From: Proales similis
Taxonomy: Eukaryota; Rotifera; Eurotatoria; Ploima; Proalidae
Assembly: GCA_019059635.1 (NCBI GenBank)
Contig: JAGVRJ010000014.1
Span: 1,178,001-1,242,000 of the forward strand
DNA length: 64,000 nucleotides
Reading direction: 5' to 3'
The notes under the pieces: model-generated
What the model saw: only the letters and a program-made list of their open reading frames with translations
What the model was told of the DNA's origin: nothing
The model's database searches: none
In this document: one piece after another, positions 55,755 to 64,000 of the stretch
Position numbering within the stretch: the first letter of the stretch is position 1
Layout of the letters: each line of letters begins with the position of its first letter
Program-made: the position numbers and the translations under genes

Positions 55755-58744
55755 CTAAAGCTGAACGAATTCATGCTCTATAAGCTCAAAAGCACTTGGA
55801 CGTTCAATCGGATTTCGAACCATACAGAGTGAAACAAATTCAACTCCTGCCTTGCTTAGGTATTGAGAAAGCTTGGGGATGTCATTTCCATTCCCAATCG
55901 CGTACATGGCAGCATAAGGGTTTTTGTCAGCAAAAGGTGGCTTCCCCGTTGCCTTAAAACTTGAAGCATTTATCTAAAAAAATCTCAAATTAATATTTAC
56001 CATTTCAAAAACAGTTGCTCCAAGAGACCAAATATCTGCTTTGTGTGAATGGCCTGTTCCACAAATAACCTCAGGGCTCATCCAATAAGGAGTACCTTTT
56101 AAAGAATCAAGAAGCTCCTCTTGCTCGTCAAAGTCTTGGTTTGGATGAGTGCGAAGACCTTTGGCACATCCAAAGTCTATAAGCTTAATTGTACCATCTC
56201 GCATTAGCATCACATTTTTTCCTTTTATATCCCTAGGATTTAGTTAATATAAGCTATAATAAAGCGAAAATATATTTCTTTTTAATAAAACCTATGAACA
56301 ACGTTCTTGGAATGGATATAAGTTATCGCTTGAAGCATTTGACGAGTGAATTTTCTTATAAGTTCTTCTTCAAAAGGGCCATAAGTTTTCAATAAAAGTT
56401 CTATTGTCCCTCCAGGAATATACTCCATGAAAATAAGCACGACATTTTCAATCAGCATTGTACCAAGAAACCTTTAGAAAAATTTTAACTCATGAAATGT
56501 TATAGATTAAGTTAAGTAAGCTTGGTTTTACTGGACAATATTCTGATGATCCAAATCTCTTAGAATTTTTACTTCGTCTCGGACGGCTTCGTAGCTTTTT
56601 CTAGCTAAATCAAGATTCCTTTCTTCTAGGACTATTTCCTTTACAGCAACTATCTCGCCACTACTAAGTAGAGCTTCGTAAACAGATCCAAATGCACCTT
56701 GACCAACAACTCGACCCTTCCTCCAGCTAATTGCAAATTGGGCCCCATGCTCCCTTTGAAAAGTCTTAATGATTGAAATTGCGCTGGTTAAATGAAAATG
56801 ACTCTTTATAGCATCTTTATACCAATTTTATATACCTCTGGTGTGATTGGTCGACAGGTTTCTAGAGCCCGATCTTCTTCAGAATATATGTCTTCTTCAA
56901 GCTGATCGTTCTGTTTAGTTTCGTTTTGCAGCATATCCTTGAATAGGCATATTTTATCAATTTTTGTTTTCAAATCCGTTGGCAGCTCAACAATCGTTTC
57001 AATTCCTAGGTTGCACGTATTAATAGAACGATTTTTAAACAACGAAAATTGCTCATATATTTCCTTCATTGCGCTCCTTTGAGTATCCAATGAATTTCTG
57101 GAAAAAGATTTTTCAACTAACGCTTTTTCATTATCGAAAAGATCCTTTAGTCGCGAAATTTGTTGCTCGATTGCTGAATTAAGTGGAAATTCTCGAATAT
57201 TTTCACCAATTAACTGCTGAATATCGGCGTTCGTTTGATAACGAGCTTTAGGCTCTTGTCTATTGGAGGGGTTTTCAAGGAGAGATTGATAGCGATTGAG
57301 AAGAGAAGAAAATTCATCTAGGAATGCTGCTTTGTCGATATTCGATGTGTTTTCTTTTTTATCAATGTTTTTTGCTTTTGTTTTTTGATTATTAGTGTTA
57401 ACATTACTCTTCAGAACTTTGCGATCAGTTTGTTGATTATTCTTGGGATTCCTTTGAACAAAACGCTTTCCAAATGGTCTGATGTAATTAAGTTGACTTA
57501 AGTTTAGAAGTGGTTCAAAAGCCTTGACGGGTACTGGTTGGTTTTCAAAAGGTTGAGACATTCCCTCAAACATCGAAACTATTTTGGGTTGATCAAAATT
57601 TTGATTGAATTCAGAGCTCCTAAATTGCTGTTGGCTTGTAAGTTTTGTGTCGAGATCAAAATTCTTAGGATCATCAGTTTGATTAGAGACGCAACTACAA
57701 GAAATAGAACGGGAGTTAGGACAGGGCTCATCATTAAGGCTTATTTTGCTTAATTCTATTTTAGGTACTGTTGATTTCTCTTTTGAATCAAAAATCGATG
57801 TTTTAGCGGCTTCAATTAACTTGTTGGTTCCCTTTGTCATTTTGCCACAAGAAACATTTACCGATGTTATTTCTGAATTAGATTTGTTTTTTTTGTCCTG
57901 ATGTGTAATAGAAGGACGTTGATTTTTAAAAGGTTTCGTCTCTTTGAGCAGTGAATGATCTTTTTTAGTTTTATAATTTTTAGGGAAATAGCTTGTTTGG
58001 ATATTCGAATCCTTAAGATCGTTCTTGGAAGATGCCTTGCATTCTTTAACTGACTTTTTGGTTTGGTTTATAGAGCTCTGCATTTTATCGTCGATAATTC
58101 GAGTATCTGATGGCTCAATATCTAGGTTCTCACTATTATTAGCAAGGATTTCTTCGAAACTTTGATATCTTGCGTTTGCTGACTGAATTTTTTTCGGTTT
58201 AAGCTGCTTAATAAGAAAATTATCAATTCAAAAAAGTTTTTGAAAGCTTTTTAATTACCTGATAAGCACTTAAGATTGGAGGCAAATTTTTCCAAAAAGA
58301 TTTTGTTTCTGACGTAGAAGGTCTAGGCTTTGTGTTTCCTTGAAATTTATTTTCAAAGGTTTCAGCTTTATAGGATATTTTTGGAAGCTTTTGAATTGTT
58401 TTCTGATTTTCTTTTCTACAGTCAAATGTTTCATTATTTAATTTCAATTGATTTATTAATTTTTCGTGGAAATCAAATGACTTTTTAAGAGCTTACTTTG
58501 GAGAGCTTCTAAAAGTTATTCTACCAGAGGGATGATCTGGTCCTTTCGAATCCTTGATAAAACATAGATTAATTTTTCGGTCAGGAAGCAACTTGATTTT
58601 AAAAAACTTTGTGAGGAAGTGAGATTGAAAGCGAAGCTAATAGAAACCATAAGTTTTGAGAGCTTCTTTCAAATTTACCCCTAAAAAATCCTCGAATGAA
58701 AAGAGTGCTGGATGGCATGAATTAATTTTCGGCATTCTATTCAT
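55755..58744 (-). CDS. MAP3K19/YSK4-like STE11-type protein kinase
   Basis: Start ATG at 58744 (or 58735, in frame). The long N-terminal part (58744-56806) is mostly disordered, Lys/Asn/Ser-rich, with one 425-residue open exon. The C-terminal kinase domain runs from WRKGRVVGQGAFGSVYEALL through catalytic lysine AVKEIVLEERN, RDEVKILRDLDHQNIVQ and FMEYIPGGTIELLLKTYGPF. Catalytic loop RDIKGKN is followed by VMLMRDGTIKLIDFGCAKGL, GTPYWMSPEVICGTGHSHKA and DIWSLGATVFEM, ending near 55755. All catalytic residues are intact. IKLIDFGCA and the late VSLCMVRNPIERPSA resemble MAP3K19; general MEKK cannot be excluded. Small introns interrupt the kinase domain. Likely a JNK/p38-pathway MAP3K. Confidence 0.78.
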
Positions 58745-59402
58745 TTTATAAAGTGCAATATTTTCGTATAATAAATAAAAATTGGTCATTTAAAAGGCCA
58801 GCGCCCGACTCGATTTTTTCTAAGCTTGCTTATCTTATTCCTGAGTTAGTCTTAGCAATATGAGATTGAGAGCATATTGATTTTAGCTAAGCCGAGAAAG
58901 ACTTTTGTCGGCCGGGAGCCTTGGGTTACGTAATAATATTTTTAAGCAGGTGATGTTCTCTTACATAGATCTTGAAGAAAAACAATATGAAGCATTAAGC
59001 TGTCAACATACATTCATAAACACTCCTCGAAGGATTAAAGTTTTTTCCAAACAGCACAGGACGTTTTGCAGAGTTTTTTCCTTCAAGTTTTTAAGCAATG
59101 CTTTTGAGACAATAACGTAATGCAAAAGAATGGATATAAGTCAAATGGGAGAGAGGAGCTGCGTCGTTTTCAAAATTATGAAGACGGTTTCCATGTACTT
59201 GTTTCTAGGTGAAACTTAAGCACTAAGGTTTAGAAATTTCCTAATCAAACAAGTTTGTCTCAATAAGTAGAATCGCTTTGATAGGTCAAACTCGAATAAA
59301 ATGAATTATATTTTATTATAAAAGGTCGTGTGAGATAACTTGGAAAAGGAAATTTAGGCAGAACAAGTTAATTAAATTATCTTGGATATAAAGTTAAAAG
59401 CT
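58745..59402. other. Intergenic region MAP3K-glycosyltransferase 2
   Basis: 5' flank of the kinase and 3' flank of the glycosyltransferase on the same strand. A 71-codon open stretch at 58905-59120 (+) lacks an initial ATG and is not convincing. Confidence 0.45.
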
Positions 59403-60413
59403 TTAAAACCAATATTGAGTATAATCAGCAAAATAATATTCAAGTTCTTCATAATCTGATTTTAAGAACAATACAGATGATATTCGCTCAAGGACTGGTA
59501 GCTGACGAAAAGCATCCCCGTGGTATGAATGCATATCAGTAGCTCCTCTAATATTTCTTTCCGAAAGGCTTTTCTCTTTAACTACCCCTCTATCTAATCT
59601 GTACCCCTTGTAGGGAGTCAAATCAAGCGGATCATTAGGATGCGAATCTTCATACTTTTTCAGATTAACTGACAAAATAATTTGGTCCGTAAACCAAGCC
59701 GAATCTCCCCTGACTATTTCTTCATTTTTTTTTATTGAATTTTGTCCAAGGTTTTTTTGTATATAACGAATAAGAGACTGGCCATCGAGATGGTACTCTG
59801 ATGGGTCTATTTTCATCGTGATTCTCCAGTTTCGCTTTGTCATTCCAACATGGCCCATAGGATACATTCTAAAAGTCTGACCCTCTCGCGAAAAAGTTCC
59901 GCAGCAAAATGCATTCCAGACTTTAACTTGATTAAGGTTTGAAACATGATAATAGCTATAGCTTATTGGAACAAGATCAGTATCAGATGTTAGAATAAAG
60001 TCGTTTTCTTTAATATTTGGGAGTAGTCCGACAAATAAACGTATAACCATTGAAGTCATTATCTCGTAACCAGGGTCACTAAATACCTCTATAACTTGAG
60101 TGTTCCATTTTTTCAAATATTTCAACACAAGCTTGGTCCGTTCATTCAAATCAACTTTCGGGTTCTTGACTATAACTACCACTGGGATGTAGCCGACTCG
60201 TTTCCACGCTTTAACGACAAGCGGCAGATGAAAAATATAAAAATGATTAGTAGTATTTGCATCTACGGCGACAACAGCGTAAAAATTAGAGCCATCTGAA
60301 ACCCTGATAGGGTATTGTCTTGAAAATCCTGGATTGAATATTTTCCATGAGCGATAAAGCAACGCAATGATTGTGAGTAAACCTAAAATTTGATAGGGTT
60401 TTTCAATTTTCAT
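59403..60413 (-). CDS. Type II membrane glycosyltransferase-like protein, paralogue 2
   Basis: Intronless, 336 residues from the ATG at 60413. Short basic N-terminus (MKIEKPYQ), one membrane segment (ILGLLTIIALLYRSW), then a lumenal domain collinear with the protein at 29552-30610. Shared blocks: NFYAVVAVD, FYIFHLPLVVKAWKRV, the metal-site FILTSDTDLVP, KVWNAFCCGTFSREG, MYPMGHVGMTKRNWRITMKI, RGDSAWFTDQIILS and DMHSYHGD. The two differ widely outside these blocks, so the duplication is not recent. Predicted Golgi GT-A glycosyltransferase of unassigned family. It has an X-box-like motif about 95-107 nt upstream, as paralogue 1 does. Confidence 0.75.
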   Translation of the reverse strand: MKIEKPYQILGLLTIIALLYRSWKIFNPGFSRQYPIRVSDGSNFYAVVAVDANTTNHFYIFHLPLVVKAWKRVGYIPVVVIVKNPKVDLNERTKLVLKYLKKWNTQVIEVFSDPGYEIMTSMVIRLFVGLLPNIKENDFILTSDTDLVPISYSYYHVSNLNQVKVWNAFCCGTFSREGQTFRMYPMGHVGMTKRNWRITMKIDPSEYHLDGQSLIRYIQKNLGQNSIKKNEEIVRGDSAWFTDQIILSVNLKKYEDSHPNDPLDLTPYKGYRLDRGVVKEKSLSERNIRGATDMHSYHGDAFRQLPVLERISSVLFLKSDYEELEYYFADYTQYWF

Positions 60414-60507
60414 GTTACATTAATTGCTAAATGAGGTTCCTTATTCGCTTGGAAATACAATTACTATTGTACTTTAATCCTCTAGTGCTATTTTGTGTAT
60501 TTTTACG

Positions 60508-60520
60508 GTTGCTTGGCTAC
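60508..60520. promoter_or_regulatory. X-box-like motif upstream of glycosyltransferase paralogue 2
   Basis: GTTGCT-T-GGCTAC matches the RFX consensus at 10 of 12 positions with the same 1-nt spacer as the motif upstream of paralogue 1. Weak alone; notable because of the pair. Confidence 0.3.
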
Positions 60521-60982
60521 TGAAAGTTTGTCGCATAAGCTTTAAAATGGCAGTCGTGAGAAATTCTTGCATGATTGGTTAATAATAATAGTTATCCTAA
60601 TGTAAGTAAATGCTTGAATGACCAGGAGGGATATTGGCTGTATCGAATTTTTTTACATTCAACTATCCTTTATGTGACAACCTACTTTTTACTAGGGCTC
60701 TCCGTGGCGTTTACAATCGAAGTTGGTAAAAATGAATTTTATTTTAAGCTGAGCGCTTTATAATAGCCACTAAGGTTAGCCCTAAACTGATGATTATAGA
60801 GACTGCTTAGTCGGTAGAGTCACTCTTTACTAATTGAAAATATTAAAAAATAAATATAATATAGGAGGTTAAATTTAGGCTTGTAAATGCTGACTTTTGA
60901 ATATGAATGTTTTTATTTCGATTTATACTTTCGTCAGGTTCATTTGTACAATTTTTGAAGAAATTAAAAGACAATTTTTTGC
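60521..60982. other. Intergenic region glycosyltransferase 2-GINS2
   Basis: GINS2 3' UTR and distal glycosyltransferase promoter on the same strand. No exon recognised. Confidence 0.45.
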
Positions 60983-61763
60983 TTATTCATCAATTACATG
61001 AATTTGTTGTCTTAAATTGTGAAGTTCTTTCAGAGTTCGCCCCAAAAGATTTCGCACTGTATTTATTTCCAACAATGTCAAATTATTCACCTTAAATTAC
61101 AATTTAAGATAAAATTTGAAGTTCCTAGAATCTTATGACAAACCTTTGCATGAAGACTATCACTCTTGATAAACTCGTTCATGCTGCTCCTTAATTTAGC
61201 GATACGAAGATCCCAAATATCTTTAATCAGAGTCTTGACCTCGTCTGCTCTCGGAATGTCCTGAGGTGCACTTGAATTTAAAAAAAAATCGTTTTCTTAT
61301 TAATTTATAATAAAGAGATTTAAAATTAGTTATTTAAACCAATTTAGCAATATATTTGTGATTTCCATGTAATGTTGATTAGGCATTTTTGTGAATAGCT
61401 CGCTAGCTTTCTCGGCATTTATTAGATCCTCAAGCTTTTCTGATATAAATAAGAAACCAAATCATTATTGAAAAAAAAATGACATAATCCGAATTTACCG
61501 ACACTTATCCATGAAGGGCATTCTATTCTGCATTTTTGCCTTTGCCTAAAATGAACCGCAAGCCAGAGTGGGACTTGAGTTGGTACGCTTGGTTCGAATG
61601 GGCCCACATCACCCTTTTAGTAAATAATGATCACACTCCTGTTGGAAACAAGTGGTTTAGAAACTGAACTAACGCCGATCAGAAAAAGGGTTTTATATTG
61701 AAAATTTGGAATGACCGTGATCATTTGATTTTCAGCTAGAAACTCAACCTCTTCATTATCCAT
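60983..61763 (-). CDS. GINS2: GINS complex subunit 2 (Psf2)
   Basis: Part of the CMG replicative helicase. Exons begin 61763-61674 (MDNEEVEFLAENQMITVIPN) and 61613-61499 (GDVGPFEPSVPTQVPLWLAV then QRQKCRI). Further short exons carry LFTKMPNQHYMEITNILLNW and IPRADEVKTLIKDIWDLRIA, followed by KLRSSMNEFIKSDSLHAK. The last carries NNLTLLEINTVRNLLGRTL and ends at 60983. Every block is collinear with vertebrate GINS2, and the length is close to its 185 residues. Introns are about 50-60 nt. Exons were assembled by hand from splice sites and phase, because none forms a long ORF. Third and fourth exon edges are approximate. Confidence 0.93.
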
Positions 61764-62743
61764 ATCTATTAGGATCTTTTTTTATCAAGTTATCTTTCGA
61801 ATTCTAATTCTTCTAACCGCAGCTCAGAAAACATATACCGTATAAAAATTTATATTAACATGACCATCTCATTATTCAATATCAGATGTTAGTTTGATTC
61901 TGTCATTATTATGACCATGTTATAAATCTTAGAATATTTCTCAATCTTTTTAAAACCCTGAACCTTTACCTTTACTCTACTTTACTTAACTTAAGATTGT
62001 TAAAATGGTAGTTTAAGCTTTTAATTGAACTGACCCTCAAATAAACATAGTTTGTGATATCACTGATATCGGACTTGAATTGGTGCATCTTGCTAGAGCT
62101 GTATTTTAAATTAAACAAAAAACTGAAAATGAAAGATGCTCGGCAACTCCTATTAGACGACATTTTGTTTTGTATAAAAATAAAAAGGCATGACTACACT
62201 CAAAAGGTTTAAAAAAGGAGCTAGCGAATGAATAACTTGGCTCGGTTTGTAATTTGGGATAACTGTTTGATGAGACTGTTTGATGATGCAATCGATCCCC
62301 TTAATATCATAATTTATATTCAAATTATCTTCAGTTGATCAAAGACTGCAAGTCAGATAGTTCTTCACCATTTCAGTTTGAATTATGAAGCAAAAACGAT
62401 TATGCCCAATTCATGTGATGGTTAAGAATCGTTTGATGCTACTTATCTATGCTTTATTTTAATTTTCCAATTTCTTTGCTACACAACTTTCTTCGCCAAA
62501 GCCCAATTGTTCTTAGCCGTATTCTCACACTCTGTTATAACTAAATTGTACTTAGTACTTCTAAGCATTGCAAAATGTTTCAAAAACCTGAATTTCGTTC
62601 CCAAAGTTTATATGAAAAGTACGCTTTTGGCAATTTTTCAATATTTCGAGGTAAACCATCTAAACATGACCGAAATAACGGCCAAATTGTTTAATTTAGA
62701 TTCCACGCGAATTTTACTTCATTTCTTACCCTGAAAAATAAGA
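61764..62743. other. Divergent promoter region GINS2/alpha-tubulin
   Basis: Nearly 1 kb, AT-rich, without a supported exon. Short open stretches on both strands have no ATG context or family resemblance. Confidence 0.5.
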
Positions 62744-64000
62744 ATGCGTGAGTGTATCGCAATCCACGTCGGACAGGCTGGTGCTCAAATAGGAAACTCA
62801 TGCTGGGAGCTTTTTTGTTTGGAACATGGAATATCACCTGAAGGAACGCTTTCGGACGAAGCACAGAAATCTGCAACTAGTTCATTTGGTACATTTTTCA
62901 ATGATGTCGGCTCAGGCCGCTACGTTCCGCGCACACTTTTTGTCGATCTTGAGCCTACTGTGATCGACGAGATTAGGAATGGCCCATACAAAAAACTTTT
63001 TCATCCTGAGCAGCTTATAAGCGGAAACGAGGATGCAGCAAACAATTATGCTCGTGGCCATTATACTGTCGGAAAGGAGATAATTGATCGCGTGATGGAT
63101 AGAATCAGAAAGCTCTGCGATGCTTGTAGCGGGCTTCAGGGGTTTTTGGTTTTCCATAGTTTTGGAGGAGGTACAGGATCAGGCTTTACATCCCTACTCA
63201 TGGAAAGGCTGAGTGTAGATTACGGAAAGAAAAGCAAACTAGAATTTGCTGTATATCCGGCACCCCGAATTTCAACAGCGGTTGTTGAGCCATATAACTC
63301 AATCTTAACTACCCACACTACATTGGAGCATTCTGACTGCGCTTTTATGGTTGACAATGAAGCGCTCTATGAGCTCTGTCAACGGAATCTTGGCATCGAG
63401 CGACCTTCTCATGTCAATCTTAACCGTTTGATCGCTCAAGTTGTCAGCTCAATAACAGCTTCACTACGCTTTGATGGTTCGTTGAACGTCGACTTAAGCG
63501 AATTTCAAACCAATCTAGTTCCTTTTCCACGTATTCATTTCCCACTTACCAGTTACAGTCCGATTTTGTCTGCCGAAAAGGCTTATCACGAGCAACTTTC
63601 AGTCGCCGATCTGACTAAAGCCGTTTTCAACAAATCGAATCAAATGGTCAAGTGTGATCCAAGAAGTGGAAAGTATATGGCATGTTGCATGCTTTACAGA
63701 GGCGATGTTGTTTCAAAGGAAGCTAATGCGGCCATCAATTCAATTAAAGCCAAAGGTGACGTTCAGTTTGTTGACTGGTCTCCAACTGGTTTTAAAGTCG
63801 GACTCAACTATGAACCTCCCGCTGTTGTTCCGGGGGGAGATTTAGCCAAAGTTCCTCGGGCGCTATGTATGCTTAGCAATACGACAGCTATTTGTGAAGC
63901 TTGGACAAGACTTAATCATAAATTCGACCTTATGTACGCCAAGAGAGCGTTCGTTCATTGGTATGTGGGTGAAGGAATGGAAGAGGGTGAATTCACAGAG
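62744..64000 (+). CDS. TUBA: Alpha-tubulin, divergent (3' end outside window)
   Basis: 419 codons without an intron, from [20 protein letters not shown] (the MREC autoregulation tetrapeptide). GTPase features: [20 protein letters not shown] (GGGTGSG phosphate loop), catalytic Glu in [13 protein letters not shown] (E254 of alpha-tubulin, needed to hydrolyse beta-tubulin GTP) and [20 protein letters not shown]. It reaches [15 protein letters not shown] just before the window edge, so only the C-terminal tail is missing. It is diverged from canonical alpha-tubulin: the 36-42 loop reads [12 protein letters not shown], one residue shorter and without the acetylatable Lys40. There are also [10 protein letters not shown] for APQVSTAVVE and many conservative changes. 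Probably a specialised or gametic isoform rather than the main one. Confidence 0.97.
   Translation, partial: MRECIAIHVGQAGAQIGNSCWELFCLEHGISPEGTLSDEAQKSATSSFGTFFNDVGSGRYVPRTLFVDLEPTVIDEIRNGPYKKLFHPEQLISGNEDAANNYARGHYTVGKEIIDRVMDRIRKLCDACSGLQGFLVFHSFGGGTGSGFTSLLMERLSVDYGKKSKLEFAVYPAPRISTAVVEPYNSILTTHTTLEHSDCAFMVDNEALYELCQRNLGIERPSHVNLNRLIAQVVSSITASLRFDGSLNVDLSEFQTNLVPFPRIHFPLTSYSPILSAEKAYHEQLSVADLTKAVFNKSNQMVKCDPRSGKYMACCMLYRGDVVSKEANAAINSIKAKGDVQFVDWSPTGFKVGLNYEPPAVVPGGDLAKVPRALCMLSNTTAICEAWTRLNHKFDLMYAKRAFVHWYVGEGMEEGEFTE

Noticed and set aside
58905-59120. Plus-strand 71-codon ORF between the kinase and glycosyltransferase 2
   Set aside because: Begins with TTG, no recognisable domain and no splice-compatible extension.

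Overview
This is a gene-dense stretch of a eukaryotic nuclear genome, most likely from a small ciliated animal. About thirty protein genes sit in 64 kb on both strands. Spliceosomal introns are tiny (mostly 40-90 nt, GT...AG), and many genes or very long exons have no intron at all (bystin, STK11, HSP90, the GPCR, both glycosyltransferases, 5.8 kb of DOP1). The standard genetic code works throughout. IQGAP, ASAP, STK11, myotrophin, AKAP7, TMEM107, DNAAF11 and LRRC23 together point to a metazoan with motile cilia or flagella. I cannot name the phylum. Miniaturised animals with compact genomes (rotifers, orthonectids or dicyemids, tiny annelids, appendicularians) fit best.

1-14.6 kb: 3' end of an IQGAP (+), an ASAP-type ArfGAP (-), an unrecognised 223-residue protein (+), bystin (-), a doubtful small ORF (-), protein phosphatase inhibitor 2 (-), a 1.4-kb region without a recognisable gene, and NC2-alpha/DRAP1 (-). 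14.8-24.3 kb: API5 (+) with one unusually long intron, an atypical STK11/LKB1 (+), a divergent pair DNAAF11 (-)/AKAP7 (+), a small tail-anchored protein (-) and an orphan 7TM receptor (-). 25-33.3 kb: PRIM1 and TYMS head to tail (+), a C22orf15/CXorf65-like protein (+), glycosyltransferase paralogue 1 (-), myotrophin (+) and ORC4 (-). 33.8-49.3 kb: giant DOP1 (-), two unrecognised multi-exon genes (+) and cytosolic HSP90 (-) with heat-shock elements upstream. 50.5-64 kb: a WS/DGAT-type acyltransferase with a coiled-coil tail (+), LRRC23 (+), TMEM107 (+), a MAP3K19-like kinase (-), glycosyltransferase paralogue 2 (-), GINS2 (-) and the start of a divergent alpha-tubulin (+).

Two themes recur. 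Replication genes (PRIM1, TYMS, ORC4, GINS2) and cilium genes (DNAAF11, LRRC23, TMEM107, plus an alpha-tubulin) are both well represented. RFX-type X-box motifs lie just upstream of DNAAF11/AKAP7 and LRRC23. Similar motifs lie upstream of both members of an unrecognised, intronless type II glycosyltransferase family. This suggests, as inference only, that the family is expressed in ciliated cells or sperm; it is the best candidate here for something undescribed.

Exon coordinates were worked out by hand from frame, splice dinucleotides and remembered family alignments. Where summed exon lengths gave an intact reading frame I say so.
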